Shown: in pieces, positions 43,406 through 53,194 of the stretch
Layout: each line of letters starts with the position of its first letter
Numbering within the stretch: the first letter of the stretch is position 1
Assembly: GCF_000718775.1 (NCBI RefSeq)
Contig: NZ_JOCB01000036.1
Coordinates: 30,002 to 94,001 of the forward strand
DNA length: 64,000 nucleotides
Source: Streptomyces sp. NRRL S-31
GTDB taxonomy: Bacteria; Actinomycetota; Actinomycetes; Streptomycetales; Streptomycetaceae
Direction: 5' to 3'
Program-made: the position numbers and the translations under genes
Notes under the pieces: model-generated
The model's input: only the letters and a program-made list of their open reading frames with translations
What the model was told of the DNA's origin: nothing
Database searches by the model: none

Positions 43406-44638
43406 GTGAGCGAGCAGACAGCGCAGGAGAGCACGTCACAGGGGCGGCGCGTGGTCGTCGTCGGCGCGGGCATGGCCGGGGTGCAGACCGCGGTGGCCCT
43501 GCGGGAACAGGCCTTCTCGGGCGCGGTGACCGTCATCGGCGCCGAGCCGCACCAACCGTACGACCGGCCGCCGCTGTCGAAGGCGGTGCTGCTCGGCAAG
43601 GCCGAGGACTCCGCCTTCGACGTCGACTTCGACTCCCTCGGCGTCGAGCTGCGCCTCGGCTGCGAGGTGCACGGCCTCCGGGCCCCCGAGCGCGAGCTGG
43701 ACACCGAGGCGGGCCCGGTGCCGTACGACGTCCTGGTGCTCGCCACCGGCGCCGAACCGGTCGGGCTGCCCGGCGCCGAGGGCGTGCCCGGCGTCCATCT
43801 GCTGCGCACCCTGGACGACGCCGAACGGCTGCGCCCCGTCCTCGCCCGCCAGCACGACATCGTGGTCGTGGGCGCCGGCTGGATCGGCGCCGAGTTCGCC
43901 ACCGCCGCCCGCGAGGCCGGCTGCGCGGTGACCGTCGTGGAGGCGGCCGACCACCCGCTCGCCGGCGCCCTGCCCGCCGAGGTCACCGCGCCGATGGCCG
44001 CCTGGTACGCCGACAGCGGCGCCGAGCTGCGCACACGCGCGCGCGTGGAGCGCGTCGAGCCCGGCGCGGTGGTGCTCGCCGACGGCACCCGGCTGCCCGC
44101 CGGGGCCGTCGTCGTCGGCATCGGCGCCCGCCCCGCCACCGCCTGGCTGGCGGGCTCCGGCGTGGAGCTGGGCGCGCACGGCGAGGTCCTCGCCGACGAC
44201 CGGCTGCGCACCTGCCTGCCGGACGTGTACGCCGTCGGCGACTGCGCGTCCTTCCCCTCGGCCCGCTACGGCGAACGGCTCCTCGTCCACCACTGGGACA
44301 ACGCCCTCCAGGGCCCGCGCACGGTCGCCGCGAACATCCTCGGCGAGACGCCCGCGGTCTACGACCCGGTGCCCTACTTCTGGTCGGAGCAGTTCGGCCG
44401 GTTCGTGCAGTACGCCGGCCATCACGCCGCCGCCGACCGCCTCGTGTGGCGGGGCGACCCGGCGGGGCCGTCCTGGACGGTGTGCTGGCTGCGCGAGGAC
44501 CGCCTGGTCTCCCTGCTGGCCGTCGGCCGTCCGCGCGACCTGGCCCAGGGCCGCCGCCTGATCGAGGCGGGCCGGCATATGGACGCGACGGCCCTGTCCG
44601 ACCCGGCCCGCCCCCTGAAGGACGCCACGGCGGACTAG
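43406..44638 (+). CDS. FAD/NAD-dependent ferredoxin reductase-like oxidoreductase
   Basis: 410 residues from GTG 43406. Two Rossmann motifs, VVVVGAGMAGVQTAVALRE and IVVVGAGWIGAEFATAARE, bind FAD and NAD(P)H; the C-terminal VYAVGDCASFP block contacts the flavin. The size and C-terminal domain fit reductases that pass electrons to ferredoxins of P450 or dioxygenase systems. No ferredoxin or oxygenase lies beside it, so the partner is unknown. The frame is open to 43310 inside the previous gene. Confidence 0.9.
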   Translation: MSEQTAQESTSQGRRVVVVGAGMAGVQTAVALREQAFSGAVTVIGAEPHQPYDRPPLSKAVLLGKAEDSAFDVDFDSLGVELRLGCEVHGLRAPERELDTEAGPVPYDVLVLATGAEPVGLPGAEGVPGVHLLRTLDDAERLRPVLARQHDIVVVGAGWIGAEFATAAREAGCAVTVVEAADHPLAGALPAEVTAPMAAWYADSGAELRTRARVERVEPGAVVLADGTRLPAGAVVVGIGARPATAWLAGSGVELGAHGEVLADDRLRTCLPDVYAVGDCASFPSARYGERLLVHHWDNALQGPRTVAANILGETPAVYDPVPYFWSEQFGRFVQYAGHHAAADRLVWRGDPAGPSWTVCWLREDRLVSLLAVGRPRDLAQGRRLIEAGRHMDATALSDPARPLKDATAD

Positions 44639-44750
44639 GCGGTTTCCGGCCGTTTCCGTCGCCGTGATCCGTCCGGCGGGCGTGGGCGCGGCCGCCCGGC
44701 CGGACCTGCCTGACTTCCGACTGTCAGTGGAGGATGGCAGGCTTGTTTCC

Positions 44751-45116
44751 GTGACCGAGATTGACGCAAAGATTGATGCTCTCGTCCCCGCCTGGCTCAC
44801 CCTCCCCGACATCGCCGAACAACTCGGCGTCGAGGTGACGCGCGTCCGGCAGCTGGTCAAGGAGGGCCAGCTCATCGCCGTGCGCCGGGGTGAGAACCGG
44901 GCGCTGCACGTCCCCGCCGCCTTCATCGACGGGGACAAGGTCGTCAAGGGCCTGTCCGGGACCCTGACGCTCCTGCGGGACGACGGCTTCACGGACGAAG
45001 AGATGATCGAGTGGCTCTTCACTCCCGACCCGACCCTCCCCGGCACCCCCGCCCAGGCCCTGAGCGAGAATCGCGGCACGGAGGTGAAGCGCCGCGCCCA
45101 GGCGCTCGCCGTCTGA
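44751..45116 (+). CDS. Rv2175c-like DNA-binding protein
   Basis: 121 residues from GTG 44751. An N-terminal helix-turn-helix (TLPDIAEQLGVEVTRVRQLVKEGQLIAVRRGEN) is followed by a C-terminal domain (about 60-121) typical of Rv2175c, a mycobacterial DNA-binding substrate of Ser/Thr kinases. A role as target of the PASTA kinase encoded at 38.6 kb is conceivable but unproven. GGAGG lies 17 nt upstream, rather far, so the start may be leaderless. A 14-bp hairpin terminator follows. Confidence 0.85.
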   Translation: MTEIDAKIDALVPAWLTLPDIAEQLGVEVTRVRQLVKEGQLIAVRRGENRALHVPAAFIDGDKVVKGLSGTLTLLRDDGFTDEEMIEWLFTPDPTLPGTPAQALSENRGTEVKRRAQALAV

Positions 45117-45133
45117 GCCGATCCGCAGCAGGA

Positions 45134-45166
45134 GGTGGTGCGCGGGCCGGCCGCCCGCGCACCACC
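45134..45166 (+). terminator. Terminator after the Rv2175c-like gene
   Basis: Perfect 14-bp stem (45134-45147 with 45153-45166, ggtggtgcgcgggc/gcccgcgcaccacc) and a 5-nt loop, 17 bp after the stop. It leaves thiE to be transcribed from its own promoter within the next 43 bp, or by read-through. Confidence 0.8.
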
Positions 45167-45209
45167 ACCGCCGACCACCGCCAGACACCGACCCCGGGGG
45201 GACCCACGC

Positions 45210-45857
45210 ATGACCGACACCGCCCGCGCCGCGCTCGCCGACGCCCGCCTGTACCTCTGCACGGACGCCCGTGAGCGCCAGGGCGACCTGCCCGAGTTCC
45301 TGGACGCGGTGCTGGCCGGCGGTGTCGACATCGTGCAGCTGCGCGACAAGGGCATGGAGGCCGCCGAGGAGCTGGAACACCTGGCGGTCTTCGCCGACGC
45401 CTGCGCCCGGCACGACAAGCTGCTCGCGGTCAACGACCGGGCCGACGTCGCCCACGCCGCCCGCGCCGACGTGCTCCACCTCGGCCAGGGCGACCTGCCG
45501 GTCCCCGCGGCCCGCGCCATCCTCGGCGACGACGTCCTCATAGGCCGCTCCACGCACGCCGAGGCGGAGGCCGCCGCGGCCGCCGTCCAGGAGGGCGTGG
45601 ACTACTTCTGCACCGGCCCCTGCTGGCCCACCCCCACCAAGCCCGGCCGGCATGCACCCGGCCTCGACCTGGTCCGTTACACGGCGGGTCTCGGCACCGA
45701 CCGCCCCTGGTTCGCCATCGGCGGCATCGACCTCGGCAACCTGGACGAGGTCCTGGACGCGGGGGCCCGCCGGGTGGTGGTGGTCCGCGCGATCACCGAG
45801 GCGGACGACCCGGGCGCGGCGGCGGCGGAGTTCGCCAAACGGCTGCGGCAGGGCTAG
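45210..45857 (+). CDS. thiE: Thiamine-phosphate synthase
   Basis: 215 residues, TIM-barrel. Substrate blocks [71 protein letters not shown] and [11 protein letters not shown] are all present. It joins HMP-pyrophosphate with the thiazole made by ThiG. It lies on the opposite strand from thiO-thiS-thiG, 2.3 kb away, and I see no THI box in front of it. Confidence 0.96.
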   Translation: MTDTARAALADARLYLCTDARERQGDLPEFLDAVLAGGVDIVQLRDKGMEAAEELEHLAVFADACARHDKLLAVNDRADVAHAARADVLHLGQGDLPVPAARAILGDDVLIGRSTHAEAEAAAAAVQEGVDYFCTGPCWPTPTKPGRHAPGLDLVRYTAGLGTDRPWFAIGGIDLGNLDEVLDAGARRVVVVRAITEADDPGAAAAEFAKRLRQG

Positions 45858-45879
45858 GGGGCGGCGTCCGGTGCGGTGC
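45854..45879 (+). repeat. Deletion derivative of the dispersed repeat at the thiE stop
   Basis: The thiE stop is followed by ctagggg joined directly to gcggcgtccggtgcggtgc (45861-45879), a 19-bp exact match to 35686-35704. It looks like the left end and an inner part of the element seen at bfr, with the middle lost. Confidence 0.6.
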
Positions 45880-45912
45880 GGAGACCTCCCCCGGCGGCTG
45901 TTGTCCGGTTTT

Positions 45913-46925
<1,013 letters not shown>

Positions 46926-46981
46926 ACCGGCCGCACCGCGGTACGACACACTGCGTAGCGGCCACTGGGAGAGGGGCGTAC

Positions 46982-47911
46982 ATGGGCTGGGCGGTCCTCT
47001 ATATCGCGTTCGGCGGCGTCGCGTTGTGGTTGCTGGGCGAGGTGCTGCTTCAGTACAAGGCGCGGCTGCGCTGGCGGCTGCTCGCCTTCACCGGATTCCT
47101 CGGCGTCGTGGTGGGGGTGCTGATGCCCTCCGTCATCGTGATCGCGCTGGGCGCCATCGCCTTCGCGGTCGGCCAGACCTACGTCACGCTGTCCTTCCGC
47201 CGCGGCTTCGCCGCCGGCTGGGCGGTCAAGCGGCCCGAGGGCGGGGCCGGCGGCGGCAGCAAGCGCCGCCGCGGACGCGCGGAACGGCCCGGTCCGGTCC
47301 CGCCGGACGCCCCCGCGGACGCGGACGCGACCGCCGGCGACCACGCCCCCGGTCACGGCGGCGACCACCCGCCCCACGGCCACGGCCCGGCGGGCGGCGA
47401 CTACGACGACGACTACGAGCGCGACGACGTCTTCACCCCGGCCGCCTCCCGGACGGCCGAGCCCGCCGCCGACGGGACCACCGGCGTCTACGCGCCGCAG
47501 CCCCTCCCCGACGACACCGGCAACTACGGCGTCTACGGCGACACCGCCTACGCGAACAACGCCCCGCAGCCCGCCGGTTACGACTACGCCGACTACGGCC
47601 GGCCGGACTACGACTACGACACCGCCGGCCGCCAGCAGGGCTACGCCAACTACTCCGACCCGTACATCGGCAGCCAGCCCTACGCCTCCTACGACCAGGG
47701 CTACGGCGGCCAGGACCAGCAGTACGGGCAGCAGCCGGGCTACCCCCAGGACCCGTACGCCACCGGCGGCCACGCCGAGACGCCGCCGGGCGGGGTGTGG
47801 GTGCCGCAGCAGCGCACCGACGAGGTCCACGGCGGCGAACTCCCGCAGGAGCAGCCGTACCCGCACCAGCCGCAGCCCGGCGTCGGGTACGACGAGCAGT
47901 ACCGCTTCTGA
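46982..47911 (+). CDS. Hypothetical membrane protein with Tyr/Gly/Gln-rich tail
   Basis: 309 residues. Three hydrophobic segments (about 3-20, 32-50, 53-72) are followed by a basic stretch (SKRRRGRAERPG) and about 210 residues of low complexity. That tail is acidic first, then packed with Tyr, Gly, Asp, Pro and Gln (for example YDYADYGRPDYDYDTAG). It has no enzyme motif. The tail is probably disordered and cytosolic. GGGAGAGGGG precedes the ATG. It is convergent with the next gene (16-bp gap). The function is not recognised. Confidence 0.78.
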   Translation: MGWAVLYIAFGGVALWLLGEVLLQYKARLRWRLLAFTGFLGVVVGVLMPSVIVIALGAIAFAVGQTYVTLSFRRGFAAGWAVKRPEGGAGGGSKRRRGRAERPGPVPPDAPADADATAGDHAPGHGGDHPPHGHGPAGGDYDDDYERDDVFTPAASRTAEPAADGTTGVYAPQPLPDDTGNYGVYGDTAYANNAPQPAGYDYADYGRPDYDYDTAGRQQGYANYSDPYIGSQPYASYDQGYGGQDQQYGQQPGYPQDPYATGGHAETPPGGVWVPQQRTDEVHGGELPQEQPYPHQPQPGVGYDEQYRF

Positions 47912-47927
47912 GCGGGCCGGCCGCGGC

Positions 47928-49439
47928 TCACCGCGAGCCGCGGAACTCCGGCCCCTCCACGATCAGCCCGGCCACCAGCGCGCCCGACATGCCCGCGTGC
48001 GAGAGTCCGCCCCCCGGGTGGGACCAGCCGCCGGCCCGGTACAGCCCGGGCAGCCGCGTGGTGTTCGCCGGGTGCAGGAAGCGTCCCCGGCCGGCGGCGA
48101 GCGCCGGCGCGGGCACGGCCCCGTGCCGGGCGCCCGTCTCGTCCTCGGTGTCACCCGGCGCCCGCACCTCGTGCCACAGCAGCCGCTCGCGCAGACCGGG
48201 CAGCACACGGCCGGCCGCGTCGAGCAGCAGCTCCGTGTACCGCCGGGCCGTGTCCTCCTGGGCCCAGGGGGCGTCGGTCGGCACCGTGGCGGACAAGACC
48301 ACCGACTCGTGGTCGTCGTCGGGGCGCAGCGCCGGGTCGTCGGGGCGCAGGACGGTCACCGTGGGCGGCGGGGGCAGGTCACCGCCCGGCGAGGCGAGGA
48401 AGTCCCACTCCGACTCCGGGGCCGCCGGATGGACGACCGTGCGGTGCGCGGCTCGGGGCTCCCGGCCGCCGCGCAGGGCGAGCAGCAGCGTGAACCGGGC
48501 GGGCGGGGTGGCGTCCGGGTCGGCCCGTACATCGCCCTCGGCGTCCAGCGGACGCTCCGTCAGGGCCCGCAGCCGCGCCGGGTGCACGTCCGCCACGACG
48601 TGGTCCGCCTCGGTGACACTCCCGTCGGCGAGTTCCACCCCCGCCGCCCGGCCGTCCGCCTCCACGATCCGGGTGACCTCGGCGCCGAAGACGAACTCCA
48701 CCCGCCGCTGCCGGCACCGCTCGTACACCGCGCGCGCCAGCTCCCGGATGCCGCCGCGCACGTACCAGGTGCCGAAGGCGTGCTCCATGTACGGCAGCAC
48801 CGCCGCGCTCGCCGGGGCGTTCCAGGGGTCGACGCCGTACGCGAGCGCGTGACTCGCCAGCAGGGCCTCCAGCCGGTCGTCCCGCAGCTCCCAGCGACCG
48901 ATCTCGGCCAGCGTCGCGGCCCGGCGCGTGCGCAGCAGCCGTTTGCGCGGCACCCCCGGATAGGGCTCCTTGTCGGCCAGCACCCGCCAGTTGGGCCACA
49001 GCGGCTCCTCCAGCAGGGGCCGGCGCGTGCGGTCCCAGGTCTCGCGGGCCCGCACCAGGAAGTCGCCCCAGCGTCCGCCCGCGCCCTCGCCCAGCACCTC
49101 GTCGAGGGCCGCGACGACACCCGCGCGCGAGGCGTTCGGCAGGGACACCTCGCTGCCGTCCGCGAAGACGTGCCGCGCCGACGGGTCCACCTGGACCAGC
49201 TCGACGCGGTCCTCCAGCGGCTCCTTGCCGGTCTTGACGAACAGATCGCGGTAGACCGCGGGCAGCGTGAGCAGGCCGGGGCCCGTGTCGAAGCGGAACC
49301 CGTCCCGCTCGAACCGGCGCACCGCACCGCCGTACGTCTCCGTACGCTCGTACACCACCACCCGGTGGCCCGCGACGGCCAGCCGGGCGGCGGCCGCCAT
49401 CGCGCCCATCCCGGCGCCGATCACCGCAATCCGTGCCAT
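47928..49439 (-). CDS. Phytoene desaturase-like FAD oxidoreductase
   Basis: 503 residues from ATG 49439. The N-terminal dinucleotide fold IAVIGAGMGAMAAAARLAVAGHRVVVYERTETYGG, FDTGPGLLTLP and the C-terminal FAD block GLYRAGGWSHPGGGLSHAGMSG match the carotenoid desaturase/isomerase (CrtI/CrtO) family. No other carotenoid genes (crtE, crtB, crtY) are nearby, so the substrate is open. The frame extends eight codons upstream of this ATG; no strong ribosome site supports either start. Confidence 0.87.
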   Translation of the reverse strand: MARIAVIGAGMGAMAAAARLAVAGHRVVVYERTETYGGAVRRFERDGFRFDTGPGLLTLPAVYRDLFVKTGKEPLEDRVELVQVDPSARHVFADGSEVSLPNASRAGVVAALDEVLGEGAGGRWGDFLVRARETWDRTRRPLLEEPLWPNWRVLADKEPYPGVPRKRLLRTRRAATLAEIGRWELRDDRLEALLASHALAYGVDPWNAPASAAVLPYMEHAFGTWYVRGGIRELARAVYERCRQRRVEFVFGAEVTRIVEADGRAAGVELADGSVTEADHVVADVHPARLRALTERPLDAEGDVRADPDATPPARFTLLLALRGGREPRAAHRTVVHPAAPESEWDFLASPGGDLPPPPTVTVLRPDDPALRPDDDHESVVLSATVPTDAPWAQEDTARRYTELLLDAAGRVLPGLRERLLWHEVRAPGDTEDETGARHGAVPAPALAAGRGRFLHPANTTRLPGLYRAGGWSHPGGGLSHAGMSGALVAGLIVEGPEFRGSR

Positions 49440-49497
49440 GCCGGTGACTTTATCGGCCGCCACCGACAGCCCGGCCGCCGGGCGGTGGCGCCGCGGG

Positions 49498-50100
49498 TCA
49501 GGGGGCCCGTGAGGCCAGGCGCCGCTCCTCGCGCCGCTGCGCCCGGCGGCGCAGGAAACGCCGGATGCGCGAGGCGAGGAAGAGCAGGGCCAGCAGCCCG
49601 CCGGCGAGCAGGACCGCCGCGACGACCGCCGCCGCCACCGGATGGAACACCGCCAACGCGACGACGGCCCCGGCCCCGAGGTCCTCGGCGAGGCTCAGCA
49701 CGATGTTGCTGAACGGCTCGGGCGAGGCGTTGACCGCCATCCGTGTCCCGGCCTTGACGGTGTGGCTGGCCAGCGCCGTCGAACCGCCGAGCAGCCCGGC
49801 CGCCACGTCGGGGAGCGAGCCGCTCTGCCCGGCGAGCAGCGCCCCCACCCAGGCACCGGCGAGCGGACGGACCACCGTGTGCACGGAGTCCCACAGCGAG
49901 TCGACGTACGGGATCTTGTCGGCGACGGCCTCGCACAGGAACAGCACCCCGGCCGTGATCAGCACCTCGGGGCGCTGCAACGTCTGCGGGACGTCGTCGC
50001 TCACCCCCGTCGCGCCGAACAGGCCGAGCAGCAGCACCACCGCGTAGGCGTTGATGCCGCTGGCCCAGCCGCTGGTGAACACCAAAGGGAGTACGGACAC
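49498..50100 (-). CDS. DUF4126 membrane protein, candidate MacR target
   Basis: 200 residues from GTG 50100. Four to five membrane helices, with the DUF4126 blocks LVFTSGWASGINAYAVVLLLGL, ADKIPYVDSLWDSVHTVVRPLAGAWVGALLAG and GGSTALASHTVKAGTRMAVNASPEPFSN, and a basic C-terminal tail. The function is unknown. A 32-bp perfect palindrome containing a MacR box lies 47-78 bp upstream of the start. The open frame to 50697 is shadow sequence beyond this GTG. Confidence 0.82.
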   Translation of the reverse strand: MSVLPLVFTSGWASGINAYAVVLLLGLFGATGVSDDVPQTLQRPEVLITAGVLFLCEAVADKIPYVDSLWDSVHTVVRPLAGAWVGALLAGQSGSLPDVAAGLLGGSTALASHTVKAGTRMAVNASPEPFSNIVLSLAEDLGAGAVVALAVFHPVAAAVVAAVLLAGGLLALLFLASRIRRFLRRRAQRREERRLASRAP

Positions 50101-50146
50101 GGAGGCGATCGTAGCCAGCCGGCGGGCCGCGGCGCGGGCCCGCGCG

Positions 50147-50178
50147 CGGCCGGCTGAGTACCGGTACTCAGCCGGCCG
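50147..50178 (-). promoter_or_regulatory. MacR box within a 32-bp perfect palindrome
   Basis: The whole stretch is a perfect palindrome with no spacer. Its core TGAGTACCGGTACTCA (50155-50170) equals the reported MacR consensus TGAGTACnnGTACTCA. A further half-site TGAGTAC occurs at 50181-50187. It sits upstream of the DUF4126 gene, on the side where a promoter is expected. Confidence 0.85.
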
Positions 50179-50348
50179 GATGAGTACGAGCGCGGATGGG
50201 GCGGCGCCGGTCCGGACGGGAGAGTGGAGCCATGGCAGGGGGCGTGGCGCGGCACCGCCGACACGGGGCGGCGGAAACGGCGCCCGCCCACCGGCCACTC
50301 CTTCCGCCGATCCGTCGGCGGAAGCGGGACACGGGGGAACGGGGGGAA

Positions 50349-50384
50349 GGAAGGCGCCGGTCCGGAAGCGGACCGGCGCCTTCC
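50349..50384 (-). terminator. Terminator of the ABC ATPase-YhgE-TetR operon
   Basis: Perfect 15-bp stem (50349-50363 with 50370-50384) with a 6-nt loop, 48 bp downstream of the TetR stop. The rest of the 332-bp gene-free interval 50101-50432 holds the MacR box and GC-rich sequence without other recognisable signals. Confidence 0.88.
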
Positions 50385-50432
50385 CTCTGTGCCGGGAGTG
50401 CCCGGGCGGGTGCCGTGAGCGGACCCGTTCGC

Positions 50433-51062
50433 TCAGACCCTGCCGCTGACCCGTCCCTGGAGCAGCCGGGACAGGGCCGCGTGGACGTCGTCCAGGGAGC
50501 GCTCCGGCTGGAAGGACTTCCAGTCCAGCGCGGCCACCAGGACCATGCCGACCAGCGCCGCCGCCGTCAGCTGGACGTCGATCTCGTCGCTGAACTCGCC
50601 GGCCGCCACGCCGTCGCGCAGCACCCCCTCCACCACCGCGACCGCCTCCTGCCGCACCACCATCAGGGTGGACTGCCAGGCCCGGTTGGTGCGCCACAGC
50701 TCGGCGACGTACAGCTGGGTGAAGGCCGGGTAGCGGTCGATGAAGACCAGGCCCGCGCGGACCATCGCGTCCAGCGCGTCCACCTTGTCGCGGCCCTCGC
50801 GCGCCGCCGCCTCGGCCGCCTCCCGCAGGGAGGCGGTGAGCAGGCCGACGCCGTGCCGGAGCAGCTCCTCGAAGAGAACGGACTTGCTCGCGAAGTTGTA
50901 GTAGACCGTGCCCTTCGCGACCCCGGCCCGCTCGGCGATCTCGTCCACCGTGGTGGCGGAGAAGCCCTGCTCGGCGATGAGGGTGACGGCCGCCTCGTAG
51001 AGCTTCTGCCGGGTGGCCTCGCGGCGCGCGCTGCCGCCGGCCCTGGCGCTGCTGCTTTCCAT
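50433..51062 (-). CDS. TetR-family regulator of the YhgE operon
   Basis: 209 residues from ATG 51062. The N-terminal TetR helix-turn-helix reads TRQKLYEAAVTLIAEQGFSATTVDEIAERAGVAKGTVYYNFASKSVLFEELL; the C-terminal domain is a helical ligand pocket of unknown specificity. It is the third gene of the ABC ATPase-YhgE-TetR unit and probably represses it through the ACTGAC-TG-GTCAGT palindrome at 54079-54092. Frame open to 53078 is shadow. Confidence 0.93.
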   Translation of the reverse strand: MESSSARAGGSARREATRQKLYEAAVTLIAEQGFSATTVDEIAERAGVAKGTVYYNFASKSVLFEELLRHGVGLLTASLREAAEAAAREGRDKVDALDAMVRAGLVFIDRYPAFTQLYVAELWRTNRAWQSTLMVVRQEAVAVVEGVLRDGVAAGEFSDEIDVQLTAAALVGMVLVAALDWKSFQPERSLDDVHAALSRLLQGRVSGRV

Positions 51063-51109
51063 GGCCCCGATTCTCACAGGTACGCGCGCGTGCGGACGCG
51101 CCTTGGGGA

Positions 51110-53194
51110 TCACAGGCTCAGCTCCGGGTGCAGCCGCTCCGGCGTCCACACCTGGCGGCGCCGGGCCGCGAGGGCGGTCAGCGCGAGCGCGCCGGCGGTG
51201 AACGCGGAGAGCACCGCGCACGCCTGCCACACCGGGCCGAGTCCGCCGCCCGTGATCAGCCGGCGCAGTGCCTCCACGACGTAGCTCATCGGCAGGAACG
51301 GGTGGATCGCGCTGAAGAACCCGGGACTGGTCTGCACGGGATAGGTGCCGCCCGCCGAGGTGAGCTGGAGCATCAGCAGGGCGAGCACCAGTATCCGGCC
51401 GGCCGCGCCGAAGCAGGCGTTCAGCCATTGCACGATCGCCGCGAAACAGGTTGTGACCAGGCACAGGAAGCCGATCGTGCCGGCCGCGCGGAGCATCTGG
51501 AGACCGATCCCCCAGTGCAGCACGGCCATCAGGGCGGCCACCTGGAGCACGCCCACGGCGACCACCGGCAGCCAGCCGGCGAACGCGATGCGCCAGGCGG
51601 ACGCGCCGGCCGCGAGGGCGCGCCGGTTGAGCGGCGGGATCAGCATGTAGGCCACCATCGCGCCGACCCACAGGGACAGCGGGATGAAGTAGGGGGCGAA
51701 ACCGGTGCCGTAGTTCGGGGCCTTGTGCAGGTCGTGGGAGGCCAGCTGGACCGGGTCGGCCATCACGCCGGTGCGCCGGTCGCGGTCCCGCTTGTCGTAG
51801 TCCGGGATCTTCTCCGCGCCGGAGTGCAGCCCGCCGGCCAGCTTGCCGGAGCCGTCGGACAGCTTGTACAGCCCGGCGTGCAGGGTCTCGGCGCCCGACT
51901 TGGCGGTGCCGATGCCCTCGTCCAGGGTGACCGCGCCGGTGTGCGCGGTGCCCAGCCCGGTGTGCAGCTTCTCGGCGCCGTCGGCGACCCGCTGTGCGCC
52001 GGTGTTCAGCTTGTCGATCTTCTTGACGGCGTCGTCGACGTCCTCGGAGAGGTGCGGGGCCCGCTCGGCGAGGGCGTCCGCCTGCTTCCGGAGCGTGCCC
52101 AGGTTGTCCCGCATCGTCTTCAGGTCGCCGTCCTGGTCGGCGATGAGCGTGTTGAGGTCGTCGGCGACGGTCGCCACCTCGGCCGCGGCGGTCTTCGCCC
52201 GCTTCAGGTCCGGGCAGACCGGGTCGGGGAGGGTCGCGGGCGCGCAGCGCCTGTCGTACACGTCGTCCAGCACGGCGGCGGACGTGTGGGCGGCCCTGGC
52301 GGCGCCCGGCGCGACCTTGACCAGCACGTCCAGGTTGTCCTTGACCGCCTTGGCCGAGTCGGAGACCAGCCGGGCGGTGTCCCCGATCGTCTTCTCGTTG
52401 TGCTTGATGAACGGGCCCGCCTCGGCGTAGACGCCGTCGACCTTGTCGGCGAGCGCCTGGGTGCCGTCGGCGACCCGCCGCGAACCGTCCTGGAGGTCGC
52501 CGGCGCCGGTGTCGAGCTTCTTCAGGCCCTTGGCCAGCTTGCCGCTGCCGCCCTTGAGGTCCTTCAGCCCGTCGGCGAGGTCCTTGGAGCCCTTCTCCGC
52601 CTTGCCGATGCCGGTGTTCAGCTTGTCGGCGCCCTCGGCGGCCGTGACGGTCTCGTCGTGGATGTCGGAGAAGGACACGAAGATCTTGTCCAGGAAGGAC
52701 CGGGACGCCTTCGAGGACGCGGCCGAGCGCACCTCGTTGAAGACGGTGCGGGAGATCTGGCCGACGATGTAGTTGTTCGCGTCGTTGGTGCGCACCCGGA
52801 GGGCTCCGGTCTCCGGGGAGTCGCCCGAACTGGACGCTATCCGGCGGCTGAAGTCGGCCGGCATGGTCAGCGACAGGTAGTACGTGCCGTTCTCCACGCC
52901 CTCGAGGGCCTCCGCGTCGCTCACCTCGTGCCACTCGAAGGTGCGGCTGTCGCGCAGCCCGTCCACGATGTCGTCGCCGGCGGTGATCCTCTTCCCGCCC
53001 GCCGTGGCGCCCTTGTCGTCGTTGACCAGGGCCACGGGTATGCGGTCCAGCCGGCCGTAGGGGTCCCAGAACGACCACAGGTACAGGGCGCCGTAGAGCA
53101 GGGGGAGCACCAGCAGCGCGACCAGCGCCGCGCGCGGCAGCCTCCCGCGCCCGAAGCGCCTCAGCTCAAGCGCGGCCAGCCTCGGTGAGCGCAT
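51110..53194 (-). CDS. YhgE/Pip-type membrane protein (ABC-2 permease-like)
   Basis: 694 residues from ATG 53194 (GGAGAAGG upstream). One membrane helix near residues 22-42 is followed by a large extracellular region (about 45-480). That region is full of short helical repeats of the pattern L..G...L..G (for example GADKLNTGIGKAEKGSKDLADGL), characteristic of YhgE/Pip. Five C-terminal ABC-2-type helices complete the protein (about 500-675). Such proteins include phage-infection proteins and type VII secretion-associated transport components. Two cysteines in CAPATLPDPVC may form a disulfide. The gene overlaps the upstream ATPase gene by 29 bp. Confidence 0.9.
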   Translation of the reverse strand: MRSPRLAALELRRFGRGRLPRAALVALLVLPLLYGALYLWSFWDPYGRLDRIPVALVNDDKGATAGGKRITAGDDIVDGLRDSRTFEWHEVSDAEALEGVENGTYYLSLTMPADFSRRIASSSGDSPETGALRVRTNDANNYIVGQISRTVFNEVRSAASSKASRSFLDKIFVSFSDIHDETVTAAEGADKLNTGIGKAEKGSKDLADGLKDLKGGSGKLAKGLKKLDTGAGDLQDGSRRVADGTQALADKVDGVYAEAGPFIKHNEKTIGDTARLVSDSAKAVKDNLDVLVKVAPGAARAAHTSAAVLDDVYDRRCAPATLPDPVCPDLKRAKTAAAEVATVADDLNTLIADQDGDLKTMRDNLGTLRKQADALAERAPHLSEDVDDAVKKIDKLNTGAQRVADGAEKLHTGLGTAHTGAVTLDEGIGTAKSGAETLHAGLYKLSDGSGKLAGGLHSGAEKIPDYDKRDRDRRTGVMADPVQLASHDLHKAPNYGTGFAPYFIPLSLWVGAMVAYMLIPPLNRRALAAGASAWRIAFAGWLPVVAVGVLQVAALMAVLHWGIGLQMLRAAGTIGFLCLVTTCFAAIVQWLNACFGAAGRILVLALLMLQLTSAGGTYPVQTSPGFFSAIHPFLPMSYVVEALRRLITGGGLGPVWQACAVLSAFTAGALALTALAARRRQVWTPERLHPELSL

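Noticed and set aside
50433..53078. An 881-codon minus-strand frame covering TetR and most of YhgE
   Set aside because: Only the last 209 codons (TetR) make sense; the upstream part is the YhgE gene read in the wrong frame.
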